Below are positions 43,604 through 55,275 of a stretch of DNA of 58,511 nt, in pieces. The stretch is from Gemmatimonadota bacterium (GTDB lineage Bacteria; Gemmatimonadota; Gemmatimonadetes; Gemmatimonadales; GWC2-71-9): contig JAGGAG010000001.1 of NCBI GenBank assembly GCA_017889745.1, positions 1-58,511 of the forward strand, read 5' to 3'. The notes under the pieces were generated by a model. It was not told where the DNA came from and searched no databases. It saw only the letters and a program-made list of their open reading frames with translations. Position 1 is the stretch's first letter. Each line of letters starts with the position of its first letter. Position numbers and translations under genes: made by a program.

Positions 43604-44401
43604 GTGCGACCTGCCGGCATCCTGTGCGACCTCGAAGGCACCCTCTATTCGGGTGACGCTCCCCTCCCCGGCGCGACGGCGCTGGTGCCGCGGCTCGGCG
43701 CTGCCGGCATCCCCTTCTGCTTCATCACCAACACTACCAGTCGCTCGCGCGGCATGCTCGTGGCCCGCCTGGCCGCCATGGGCATCCTGGTGCCGGCGGA
43801 CCGGATCGTGAGTGCGCCGGTCGCGGCGGCCGCACTCTCCCGCGACCACGGGCACCGGGTCGTGGCCCCGTTCCTCGCGGACGCGGTGCTGGAGGACCTG
43901 GAGGGGCTGGAACTGGCCGGGGGCACCGCCGGCCGGGCGAGTGGCCGCGCCACCGCCGTCATCGTGGGCGACCTCGCCGAGCGCTGGGACTACGCGCTGC
44001 TGCAGGAGGCGTACGAGTGCCTGCGGGCCGGTGCGGAATTCATTGCCTGCTCGCGCGACCGCGTCTACCGGAAGGGCGAACGCCTCGTGCTCGATGCCGG
44101 GCCCTTCGTCGCGGCCCTCGAATACGCCAGCGGCAGCGCGGCGCTGCTCGCCGGCAAGCCGAGCACGGCGATGTACGACGCAGCATTCCGCCGGCTCCAG
44201 CTGCCCGCCGCGGCACGATCGCACGTCGTGATGATCGGGGACGACATGCACTCCGACATTGCCGGCGCGCAGCAGGCAGGCCTGACGGCCTGGGCGGTCG
44301 AGACGGGCAAGTTCGCCGCTGTGGATGCGGCGCGCGCCGGCATCATCCCCGACCGGATCATTCCCGGCATCGATACGTTGCTGGCGGAACTGGACCAGTG
44401 A
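43604..44401 (+). CDS. HAD-IIA phosphatase (NagD/LHPP-like) with variant motif I
   Basis: 265 aa from GTG 43604. Motif I is ILCDLEGTLYSGD: nucleophile Asp9 present, but the usual general-acid Asp two residues on is Glu11. Motif II ITNTTSRSR, motif III Lys in LAGKPSTAMYDAAF and motif IV IGDDMHSDIAGAQQAGLTAW are intact. The long cap between 80 and 180 marks subclass IIA (NagD, LHPP, phosphoglycolate-type). Motif I DLxGTL is seen in LHPP-like proteins. Substrate unknown. It lies 9 bp after glnA, and its stop overlaps the next start (GTGA). Confidence 0.85.
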   Translation: MRPAGILCDLEGTLYSGDAPLPGATALVPRLGAAGIPFCFITNTTSRSRGMLVARLAAMGILVPADRIVSAPVAAAALSRDHGHRVVAPFLADAVLEDLEGLELAGGTAGRASGRATAVIVGDLAERWDYALLQEAYECLRAGAEFIACSRDRVYRKGERLVLDAGPFVAALEYASGSAALLAGKPSTAMYDAAFRRLQLPAAARSHVVMIGDDMHSDIAGAQQAGLTAWAVETGKFAAVDAARAGIIPDRIIPGIDTLLAELDQ

Positions 44402-45969
44402 ACTGCCGCTGGGCGGCGTTTCTCGCGGTGTTCTCCCTCCAGGCCGCGCCGCTCCTGGCGCAGGCACCGGAGCTGCAGCCCGGCATTCCGGTGGTGCAGC
44501 ACGTGGACATCATCCGGCAGGACGTCGCCGACACCAATGAGACGGGGTTCGCCGCAAGGACGGCGAACGCGCTGCACGTGCGCACCCGCGAGCGCGTGGT
44601 GGAGCGTGAGGTGCTCCTCCGGCCGGGCATGCCGTACGACGCGGCCCTGGCGGCGGAAACCGCGCGCAACCTGCGGGCACTGGGCATCTTCCGCGACGTG
44701 CTGGTCGACACCGTGCGGAGCGACAGCGGCCTCACCCTGCGCGTGGTGACGAAGGACGGGTGGAGCACCTTCCCGATCTTCGACATCACCACGGCGGCCG
44801 GCCAGTCGGCGGTGGCCTTCGGCGTCGCGGAAGCGAACCTGCTCGGCCTCGCGGCCACCGGCGTCATCCGCTACAGCAGCAATCCCGATCGCACCGCGTG
44901 GCTCTTCGCCTTCCGGCAGCCCCGCATGTTCGGCGGGCGCGTCAACGTCGCGCTTTCGCTGGAGGAAAGGTCGGACGGGCGTTTCGCCTTCGGGCAGCTC
45001 GGCCGGCCGTTCTACTCCCTCTCCAGTCGCTGGGCCCTGGGCGGCGACGCCACCTACTTCGACGGCGACGTACTCGTGTTCGCGAACGGCATCCTCACGC
45101 CGTACCAGACGCTCGCGCGCCAGCTGACCCTCGTGCGCCTGGATGGGGCCCACGCGCTCCGGGCCTCGCCGCGGGGATACTTGCGGGTGGGAGTCACCGC
45201 CCAGCTGCAATCGAACTCGTTCCTCCCGAGCCCGGTCATCGAACCCCGCGTGGACACCACGCAGGCCGCCATCGGCGCATACGTCAGCCTGCTCCGCGCG
45301 CGCTACGCCGTGGTGGAGAACGTGCGCAGCTTCGGGCGCGCCGAAGACTATGCCGTCGGTCCGAGCGTGCGCATAGGGCTGCTCGCGGCGCCGTCGGCGT
45401 TCGGCTATGCGGAAGGTGGGGCCGGCCTGCAGGTCACGGCGTCAGGCGGGTTCCTCCTGCCGTCTGGCTTCGCGCAGGCCAGCGCGGCGGCCAACGGACT
45501 CATCTCCGGGTCGGGTGTCGACTCCGGTTCGGTGGTCCTCAGGGGCAACCTCGTCATCCAGCCCGGCCGGAAGCACGCCATCATCGCGGGCGGCTTCGTG
45601 GGCTGGCAGAAGAATCCCGTTCCCGGAAGCCAGTTCGATCTCGGCCTGGTGTATGGACCGCGCGCGTATCCGCTGCATGCCTTCACGGGAGATCGCGGCT
45701 TCCTGGTTGCGGCGGAGTATCGCTGGACCTTCGCGGAGAATTTCGGCGGCCTGCTCGGGCTCGCCCTCGGCACCTTCGTGGACCACGGCGGAGCCTGGTA
45801 TGAAGGCGAGTCGCCGCGCACCGGCACCGACTTTGGTGCCGGACTCCGCTTCGGCCCGAGTCGCTCCGCCAACCCCGTCCTGTTCCGGCTGGACCTGGCC
45901 TACCGCGTCGAGGCCGCGCCCTTCACCTCCGGCTGGTCCGTGGTCTTCGGTGAGGGATTCACGTTCTGA
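44398..45969 (+). CDS. Outer-membrane protein with POTRA-like domain and beta-barrel
   Basis: 523 aa from GTG 44398, overlapping the HAD stop. Signal peptide CRWAAFLAVFSLQAAPLLAQ. Residues 60-130 resemble one POTRA unit (RVVEREVLLRPGMPYDAALA then AETARNLRALGIFRDVLVDT; LTLRVVTKDGWSTFPIF). The rest is a long series of amphipathic strands ending in GWSVVFGEGFTF; the terminal Phe is the BAM recognition residue. The overall plan resembles BamA/TamA/ShlB-family barrels, but with a single POTRA. Cargo or function unknown. Confidence 0.8.
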   Translation: MNCRWAAFLAVFSLQAAPLLAQAPELQPGIPVVQHVDIIRQDVADTNETGFAARTANALHVRTRERVVEREVLLRPGMPYDAALAAETARNLRALGIFRDVLVDTVRSDSGLTLRVVTKDGWSTFPIFDITTAAGQSAVAFGVAEANLLGLAATGVIRYSSNPDRTAWLFAFRQPRMFGGRVNVALSLEERSDGRFAFGQLGRPFYSLSSRWALGGDATYFDGDVLVFANGILTPYQTLARQLTLVRLDGAHALRASPRGYLRVGVTAQLQSNSFLPSPVIEPRVDTTQAAIGAYVSLLRARYAVVENVRSFGRAEDYAVGPSVRIGLLAAPSAFGYAEGGAGLQVTASGGFLLPSGFAQASAAANGLISGSGVDSGSVVLRGNLVIQPGRKHAIIAGGFVGWQKNPVPGSQFDLGLVYGPRAYPLHAFTGDRGFLVAAEYRWTFAENFGGLLGLALGTFVDHGGAWYEGESPRTGTDFGAGLRFGPSRSANPVLFRLDLAYRVEAAPFTSGWSVVFGEGFTF

Positions 45970-46033
45970 CTGCCGCCAACTCGCACAGGCACATACCCGG
46001 CGCTAGATTCGCTCCTACCTTCATCCCGAGCCT

Positions 46034-46447
46034 ATGACCGCACCCGAAGCGCAGGCGTCCGCGCCCGCACCCAAGCCCAGGCGGCGCCGCTGGCCCGTCG
46101 TCGTCGCCACGCTGCTGGTGGTGCCTCTCCTCCTGTTCGCGATCTACACCTTCTTCGTGGTGAGCTGGAGTTACTCGGACGGTGAGCGTTCGGGCACGCT
46201 GCAGAAGTTTTCGCGCAAGGGATGGCTGTGCAAGACGTACGAGGGCGAACTGGCGCAGTACGTGGTGGGCGGGGTGGCGCCGCAGATCTGGTACTTCACG
46301 GTCCGCGACGAGACGCTCGTCCGCCAGATGAGCGACGCCGTGGGCCAGAATGTCCAGGTGCATTACTCCGAGCATCGCGGCGTGCCCACCAACTGCTTCG
46401 GGGACACGCCGTACTGGGTCGACCAGGTCAAGGCCATTCCCAAGTAA
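46034..46447 (+). CDS. Single-span membrane protein, conserved hypothetical type
   Basis: 137 aa. Basic N-terminus (PKPRRRRWP), one membrane helix (VVVATLLVVPLLLFAIYTFF), then a periplasmic domain of about 90 residues: SYSDGERSGTLQKFSRKGWL, CKTYEGELAQYVVGG, WYFTVRDETLVRQM and PTNCFGDTPYWVDQVKAI, with two Cys that could pair. The SDGERSGxLxKxSxKGxxxKTYEGEL pattern recurs in small proteins of Gram-negative bacteria of unknown function (from memory). It ends in a strong terminator at 46476-46501. Confidence 0.7.
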   Translation: MTAPEAQASAPAPKPRRRRWPVVVATLLVVPLLLFAIYTFFVVSWSYSDGERSGTLQKFSRKGWLCKTYEGELAQYVVGGVAPQIWYFTVRDETLVRQMSDAVGQNVQVHYSEHRGVPTNCFGDTPYWVDQVKAIPK

Positions 46448-46475
46448 CCTGCGGGTTGGCCGATGATGTCATGCC

Positions 46476-46501
46476 GGGGCCGACGCTCTTGCGTCGGCCC
46501 C
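46476..46501 (+). terminator. Intrinsic terminator after the membrane protein gene
   Basis: GGGGCCGACGC (46476-46486) and GCGTCGGCCCC (46491-46501) form a perfect 11-bp stem with a TCTT loop, followed by TTGT. It starts 29 bp past the stop codon at 46447 and isolates the following imu operon from read-through. Confidence 0.85.
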
Positions 46502-46712
46502 TTGTCGCTGTGGGAGCATCACGTCGCGAGAGGAGGGGTGCGAAGTTGCTTCGCCGGATCCGGCGGGCAGGGAAGGAGAACCTCCATGGCGGCATGAACG
46601 CCGGTCCCCCCTCTGGCGTCCCTTCCCCTTCAGTCGTATCGTATGCATAGCTTCGGTTTTTATTCGGTATTACAGCAACCTCCCCCAGCCAGGGCGGAGC
46701 CATCACTGTCTC

Positions 46713-46741
46713 CATAAGTCATTATATAACAAATACTTATG
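46713..46741 (+). promoter_or_regulatory. imuA promoter with palindromic operator; probably leaderless start
   Basis: CATAAGT (46713-46719) and ACTTATG (46735-46741) are perfect inverted copies 15 bp apart. Between them lies the A+T-rich box TTATATAAC (46722-46730), whose TATAAC is a good -10. Transcription would start about 7-9 bases later, at 46737-46739, that is at the ATG of imuA (46739). No SD precedes that ATG, so the mRNA is probably leaderless. A palindrome covering the -10 of a mutagenesis operon fits a LexA-type SOS operator. It is neither E. coli CTGT-N8-ACAG nor GAAC/GTTC, so a LexA variant or another repressor is implied. Confidence 0.6.
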
Positions 46742-47488
46742 CAAATAGCCCAGCTTCGGTCCCGACTCGAGCAGATCATCGCCCCACCGGTGGTGGCGAC
46801 CGATGCCATCCCCACCGGGTTCCACGAGCTCGATGAGGCGCTGGGCGGTGGGATTCCGCGCGGGCGGCTCACCGAGCTCATCGGTCCGGTCGGTGCGGGC
46901 ACGGCGACGCTGGTGCGGGCACTGGTCGGTGCCGCCCTGGCCCGGGGCCAGGGTGTCGCCTGCATCGATGCCTCGCGCACCCTCGATCCCGCCGACTGGG
47001 CATCGCTCGATTGCGATTTCCTCCGCGTGGTGCGCCCGCGCGACCCCGCGCGCGGGGCCTGGTGTGCCGATGTGCTGCTGCGGAGCGGCGCCTTCACCCT
47101 CGTGGTGCTCGACAGCGCGCCATCGCTCGCGCGGCAGGTGGCGCTTCGCCTCGTCGCCCTCGCGCGCGACAAGGACGCGGCGTTCGTCGTGGTGGGCGAT
47201 GGATCGGTGTCGCAGCTGGGCGGGGCCGTGCGGATGGAGGTGAAGCGCCGATGGGGCGGAGGTGGCCAGCGGCGGCCATCCGAACTGACCGTTCTTCGCG
47301 GCGGGCTTCGTACCACCATTGAGGTGCCGAGTGTCATCTATCATCCGCGTCGCCTGTGTGCGCATCCCGAAGTTCCCGATCGGCGCGGTGTGGCTGGAGG
47401 AAAGCAGCAACCGGGCATCCAGGCGGCCGGCCGATCCGACAAGCGATGGAAGGGTGCCCGAAACGGGGGACGGGTCCCCGGCCGATAA
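46739..47488 (+). CDS. imuA: ImuA, RecA-like accessory factor of the mutasome
   Basis: 249 aa. RecA-fold protein that works with ImuB and DnaE2 in damage-induced mutagenesis. IPTGFHELDEALGGGIPRGRLTEL is the family opening (about residue 22). The P-loop is degenerate: GPVGAGTAT lacks the Lys of GxxxxGK[ST], so ATP binding is doubtful. Later strands FTLVVLDSAPSLARQ and AAFVVVGDGSVSQLGGAVRM match the RecA core. The last 52 codons lie out of frame on imuB (overlap 158 bp) and look non-homologous, an accident of reading past the core. First gene of imuA-imuB-dnaE2. Confidence 0.85.
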   Translation: MQIAQLRSRLEQIIAPPVVATDAIPTGFHELDEALGGGIPRGRLTELIGPVGAGTATLVRALVGAALARGQGVACIDASRTLDPADWASLDCDFLRVVRPRDPARGAWCADVLLRSGAFTLVVLDSAPSLARQVALRLVALARDKDAAFVVVGDGSVSQLGGAVRMEVKRRWGGGGQRRPSELTVLRGGLRTTIEVPSVIYHPRRLCAHPEVPDRRGVAGGKQQPGIQAAGRSDKRWKGARNGGRVPGR

Positions 47489-48894
47489 AGCCATTCACTG
47501 GGACCAGCGTCCCCTGGCACTGACCGCCAACGACCGCGTGGTCGTCGCCACGACGCAGGCCGCGTCTCTCGGCATCCGGCACGGCATGACCATTCCCGCG
47601 GCGCGCGCGATGTGCGCTGAGCTGGAAGTGCGGCCCTGGGATGACCGCGCCATCGCACGGGCCGTGCACCGGGTCACGGCCGCATGCCTCGCGTTGAGCC
47701 CGCAGGTGACGCCGGCGCGCCCCGGCCTCTGGTGGATCGGCGCGCATGGGCTCGAGGGGCACGGCGGCGAGCGCCACCTCGCGGGGTCGCTTCTCGCACG
47801 CATCCGTCGCTGGCACCCCGATGCCCGCGTGGCCGTGGCATCGAGCTGCATCGCGGCTTTCGTCGCCACCTGGCTTCGCGGCGTGGGCCGCCTCGTGCCG
47901 CGCGGTGGAGACCAGGCGCTGCTCGCCCGGGCACCGCTCTCCCTCCTGCCCATGGATACCGAGCTGCGCGACACGCTCGCGGCACTTGGCCTCGTCACCG
48001 CCGGGCAGTTCGCCGCCCTCGATCCCGGCGATGTCGAGCAGCGCCTCGGTCCCGCCGGGCTCGCCGCCTGGCGACTGGCACGGGGCGAGGACCAGCGACG
48101 TCCGACCCTCACGCGTCCCGTGCCCGACGACACCGTCGCCATCGAGCTTCCAACCTCCACCCGGACGCTCGAACCGGTGCTCTTCCTGGTGCGCGCGGCA
48201 CTGGGCCGGCTCATCACGCAGGTCGCGGGCGACGGCATGGCGGTGGCCGCGCTGGAAGTGGAGTTGAAGCTCGACGAGACGCCTTCCCGCTCTGCGTCGC
48301 GCCGCGTAGCCCTGGCGTTCCCCCTCGCCCGGCTGGAGCCCCTCTTCGAGCAGTGCCGTGCGTCGCTCGAGGACTGGGTGCTCGAGGCGCCGGTGCTCGG
48401 CGTTGTCGTGCGCATCACCGAGCGCGCCAGGCCGTCCGGAGAGCAGGGCGACCTGCTCCGCACCGGCTGGCGTGATCCCGCCGCCGCAGAAGCGGCGTTC
48501 GCGCGCCTCCGCGCCGCGCTCGGCGCCGATACGGTGGTGCGGCCGGTGGAACTGGATGGGTTTGCGCCGGAGCGGCGGGGGGCATGGGAAGAGGTCGGCA
48601 GGGCAGCAGGGAGGCAGGAGGAAGGCGGCAAGGCGGCAAGGCGGCAGGAGGACAGGAGGAATGCCGCCACGCTCCGCCTGCTTCATCCCCCGGAGCCGGT
48701 CGAGGTCGCTCCCGACACCAGCGCTTTTACCTGGCGCGGGCGGCGCTGGCCCGTCATGGAGCAGGGAAGCGTGGAGCGGCTCTCCGGCGACTGGTGGGCG
48801 TCACCCTATGCGCGGGACTACGCCTCCTGGATCAGTGAGGGCACGGCTTTCGTGGTGTTCCTGAGCGGGGGCACGTGGAGTGTCCACGGATGGT

Positions 48895-48902
<8 letters not shown>
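47331..48902 (+). CDS. imuB: ImuB, Y-family polymerase-like mutasome hub
   Basis: 523 aa from GTG 47331 (GAGGTG five bases upstream). Homologous to Y-family polymerases from SSIIRVACVRIPKFPIGAVW on, but the catalytic Asp/Glu residues are missing, as in ImuB, which recruits DnaE2 and the beta clamp. Family segments: GIRHGMTIPAARAMCAELEV, DARVAVASSCIAAFVATWLR, LAALGLVTAGQFAALDPGDV and a little-finger-like region LPTSTRTLEPVLFLVRAALG. Residues about 421-443 (GRAAGRQEEGGKAARRQED) are encoded by a G-rich octamer repeat and look inserted. The start overlaps imuA by 158 bp; the end overlaps dnaE2 by 8 bp. Confidence 0.9.
48595..48660 (+). repeat. G-rich octamer repeat inside imuB
   Basis: Three perfect tandem copies of AAGGCGGC at 48622-48645, flanked on both sides by near copies of GGCAGGAGG-type units (48597-48621 and 48646-48660). 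The coding strand is almost free of C and T here. It encodes the low-complexity GRAAGRQEEGGKAARRQED stretch. A shorter relative (GACAGGGCGGCAGGAGG) lies in dnaE2 at about 52119-52135. Confidence 0.75.
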
Positions 48903-52578
<3,676 letters not shown>

Positions 52579-52604
52579 AGAACCATTCACCCGCAGGATC
52601 CCCC

Positions 52605-53399
52605 CTGACCCGACGCCCTCCACGACACCAGCTGTGCCTGCTGCTCGGCCTGGCAGGCGCGCTCACGCCCGCGATCGCGGTGGCCCAGGATTCCGCCCAG
52701 GCCGCCCCTCCGGTGCAGGCCTCCCTGCCAGACAGCCTCAAGCGGCCATATGCCATCAAGTGGTGGGAAGTCGCCGGCGTGGTGGGCGCAGGGGTGCTCA
52801 CCATGGCGGTCGTCGATGCGCCGGTCCAGGACTGGTCGTCCAACCCGGATCACGGCAGCCAGACGGCCGGCGACTTTGCCGATGCGTTCAGATACTTCGG
52901 GCAGTGGCAGGTCATCGTACCGGTCACGGGCGGGATACTCGTCGCCGGCCTCATCGCCAAGAAGCCGGCGGTCGTCCACAGCGGACTCCGGGTGGGTGCC
53001 TCGGTGCTGCTGGCGGGCGCCGTGACCGGTATCTTCAAGTATTCCCTCGGTCGTGTGCGGCCCTACGACACGAATGACGTCTGGGACTACCAGCCCTTCA
53101 GCGGCAACGCTGCGATGTGGTCGGGACATACCGCCCTGGCCTTCTCGTTCGCCGCCTCGCTGGCACAGGAGATCCACCGCACCTGGGCCACGGTCGGGCT
53201 CTATACGCTCGCCACCGGTACCGCGTGGTCACGCGTGTACCAGAACCAGCACTGGGTGAGCGACGTGGCCATTGGTGCGGCGGTGGGAATCGCATCAGCC
53301 AAGCTGGCGACCGGCCGATGGACCATCTTCGGACTCCGGGCCCCGGTGCCGCTGGCGACGCCGAACGGGCTCGGGGTCATGTGGCACGGCACGTTCTGA
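52605..53399 (+). CDS. PAP2-superfamily membrane phosphatase, apparent CTG start
   Basis: 264 aa. Class A acid phosphatase/lipid phosphatase motifs: KYSLGRVRP (KX6RP), WSGHTALAF (PSGH-like) and SRVYQNQHWVSD (SRX5HX3D). Four or so membrane segments follow a signal peptide TRRPPRHQLCLLLGLAGALT ending AVAQD. No ATG, GTG or TTG occurs in frame before the signal peptide back to the dnaE2 end. CTG at 52605 has AGGA six bases upstream and gives an ideal signal sequence; CTG 52575 overlaps the dnaE2 stop. Likely acts on undecaprenyl or phosphatidic-acid type lipids. Tail to tail with fdhD, 6 bp apart. Confidence 0.85.
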   Translation: MTRRPPRHQLCLLLGLAGALTPAIAVAQDSAQAAPPVQASLPDSLKRPYAIKWWEVAGVVGAGVLTMAVVDAPVQDWSSNPDHGSQTAGDFADAFRYFGQWQVIVPVTGGILVAGLIAKKPAVVHSGLRVGASVLLAGAVTGIFKYSLGRVRPYDTNDVWDYQPFSGNAAMWSGHTALAFSFAASLAQEIHRTWATVGLYTLATGTAWSRVYQNQHWVSDVAIGAAVGIASAKLATGRWTIFGLRAPVPLATPNGLGVMWHGTF

Positions 53400-53405
53400 G
53401 GGCTG

Positions 53406-54257
53406 CTACGCCACGACCCGCCAGGCATGTGTGTAGACCGTGTGCGATTCCTGCCGCGTGAACCCGCAGAGCGTCAGGTTGGCCTGATGCGCCATCCGCA
53501 CCGCGAGCGCCGTCGCGCCTGAGACTGTCACCAGCAGGCTCGCACCGAGCATCGCCGTCTTGTGCACCATCTCGAAGCTCGCGCGGCTCGTCACCACCAC
53601 GAACCCGGCCTGCGGATCGATGCGGCGGGTCAGCACAGCGCCGATGAGCTTGTCCAGCGCGTTGTGCCGCCCCACGTCCTCGCGCACCAGCGACACCCTG
53701 CCGTCGAAGCCCGCCCAGCCCGCGGCATGCACCGCGCCGGCCGAACGATTGAGTTCCTGCTGCGCCACCAGCCCGTCGAGGGCGCGGTGGATGGCCAGGC
53801 CGGAGACCGCCCTGCCGTCGGGCACCTCGGATACCGGCCGCAACACGGCGTCCACGCTGTCGCTGCCGCACACGCCGCAGCCGGTCCGGCCCGAGAGCCG
53901 CCGCGTGCGGCCGTTGATGACCTCCATGCACTCCGGCGCCACCGTCGCCTGCATCTCCATGCCGCGCTCGTGCGGCACGCACGCAATGGCGAGCATGTCG
54001 GCGGGCGACCGGATGAGCCCCTCGGTGATGCTGAAGCCCAGGGTGAAGTCGATGAGGTTGGTGGGTGTCGCCATCATCACGACATGCGGGATGTCGTTGT
54101 AAACGATGGTGACCGGCGCCTCCTCCGCAATCATGTCCTCACGTTCGGTGCGGACCCCTCGGTCCCAGCGCACGACGTGATGCGGTATGAGTGGATCCGC
54201 AGTGCCGAGCCGGAGCAGGGCGTCGGGCTGGGTGAGCCAGTCGGTGTTGGTGCCCAT
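53406..54257 (-). CDS. fdhD: Formate dehydrogenase sulfurtransferase FdhD
   Basis: 283 aa. FdhD passes sulfur from IscS to the molybdenum cofactor of formate dehydrogenases. The catalytic Cys loop is GRTGCGVCGSDS (C127, C130). Other family segments: EAPVTIVYNDIPHVVMMATP, FTLGFSITEGLIRSPADML, REDVGRHNALDKLIGAVL, VTSRASFEMVHKTAMLGASL and NLTLCGFTR. GGAAGGAGGAGACC directly before ATG 54257 is a strong SD. No fdh structural gene is in the window. Confidence 0.97.
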   Translation of the reverse strand: MGTNTDWLTQPDALLRLGTADPLIPHHVVRWDRGVRTEREDMIAEEAPVTIVYNDIPHVVMMATPTNLIDFTLGFSITEGLIRSPADMLAIACVPHERGMEMQATVAPECMEVINGRTRRLSGRTGCGVCGSDSVDAVLRPVSEVPDGRAVSGLAIHRALDGLVAQQELNRSAGAVHAAGWAGFDGRVSLVREDVGRHNALDKLIGAVLTRRIDPQAGFVVVTSRASFEMVHKTAMLGASLLVTVSGATALAVRMAHQANLTLCGFTRQESHTVYTHAWRVVA

Positions 54258-54318
54258 GGTCTCCTCCTTCCACTAATCCTAACCCGGATGGAGTCGGGCT
54301 CAGGCCGCTGGAAAGGAA

Positions 54319-54344
54319 AACGCCCCTGCCGAAGCAGGGGCGTT
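54319..54344 (-). terminator. Intrinsic terminator after the lipoprotein gene
   Basis: AACGCCCCTGC and GCAGGGGCGTT pair as a perfect 11-bp stem around CGAA. Read on the minus strand it is followed by TTTTCC. It sits 42 bp past the stop at 54386 and about 60 bp before fdhD. Confidence 0.88.
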
Positions 54345-54385
54345 GTGCCGGGATTTCGAGGTTCTGCGGCGCTCCGACCAGCGTG

Positions 54386-54889
54386 CTAGTCCGGCAACGT
54401 AGTGTCGACGTAGATGAACCCCGAGTTGCCAGCGGTCGGGACCGCGATCACACGGTGGACCGGCCGGCAGAAGTCTCCTGTCTCGGGCGGGCATGGGTCT
54501 CCAACAATCCAGCGACCGGGACTCACCAGTCCGCCTGCGTCCACGGTGTCCTTCCCCTGCGCGAGGAGGCCTGGGAGGTTCAGGCTGAACGTGATGACCT
54601 GCCCCACCGCGGGTGACTCGTCCAGACCCGGATAGACAACCGAGAAGACCGGATCGGGGGTCACCACGGTAACGACGGTGTCGTGGGCCGGCACTCCGCC
54701 GATCTCCGGAATCGTGATGGTGACCTGTTCCACGGCGTACCCGTCCACGGGCTCCACGGCTATCACGTACACCGCGGTCGACGCTGGCGGAGGCGTAAGC
54801 GGCGTACCAGTGGTGTTGTCTTCGCAGGAGGCAAGAAACGCCGTGGCCGCGAGTACAACCACTGATCGACTGACGATTCGATGAAGCAT
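54386..54889 (-). CDS. Hypothetical lipoprotein
   Basis: 167 aa. Signal LHRIVSRSVVVLAATAFLASC with lipobox LASC. The mature part begins with a Thr/Pro-rich linker (EDNTTGTPLTPPPASTA), then a beta-rich domain (YVIAVEPVDGYAVEQVTITI; SVVYPGLDESPAVGQVITFS) and a C-terminal part with two Cys (GDPCPPETGDFCRPVH). No family recognised. The fold may be Ig-like. Monocistronic: own terminator downstream, 386 bp free upstream. Confidence 0.7.
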   Translation of the reverse strand: MLHRIVSRSVVVLAATAFLASCEDNTTGTPLTPPPASTAVYVIAVEPVDGYAVEQVTITIPEIGGVPAHDTVVTVVTPDPVFSVVYPGLDESPAVGQVITFSLNLPGLLAQGKDTVDAGGLVSPGRWIVGDPCPPETGDFCRPVHRVIAVPTAGNSGFIYVDTTLPD

Positions 54890-55275
54890 GCTCGGTTCTC
54901 CCTCGTTGGGTAAGGACGATCCCGCGAGTCAGGCAGCCCGCCGATCCGTGGGTCGATTTGGAGGCCGGGCGGGGCGCAGCGTGCGACAATCCCGTCGGCA
55001 TCACGCGAACGTTGCTCTGTGACGAACCTGAATCTGCTGTGGGACTGGGTTGGATATCGACAAGTTACCGCTCGGGTACAGGCGCCGCAAGACGGTATCG
55101 GTGAAGCGAAAGCTTCAGTTCGCAACGGCTTGGCTCGCGCGCGGATGAGCGTCGCGGTGAGAGTCGCTCGTCTATTGCGTTTCATTCAGCAACGCCATCG
55201 GGCGACGGCTCCGCCCGCTACAAGGAACCCCGCCCGGTGGCGTTTCCGGGCGGGGTTCGGGCCTTCGAGTGCGAA
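54890..55275. other. Intergenic stretch between two minus-strand lipoprotein genes
   Basis: 386 bp. The left part must hold the promoter of the 54386-54889 gene, but I see no clear -35/-10. The right part holds the terminator of the upstream nuclease-like gene (55226-55257). Small open frames on both strands lack coding character. Confidence 0.5.
55226..55257 (-). terminator. Terminator hairpin after the EEP-domain lipoprotein gene
   Basis: AACCCCGCCCGG and CCGGGCGGGGTT form a perfect 12-bp stem with an 8-nt loop, 18 bp beyond the stop at 55276. On the minus strand it runs on into CCTTGT, a weak U-tract. Confidence 0.8.

Noticed and set aside
41981..44467. 828-codon minus-strand ORF opposite glnA and the HAD gene
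   Set aside because: Shadow ORF; the sense frames carry intact glutamine synthetase and HAD motifs.
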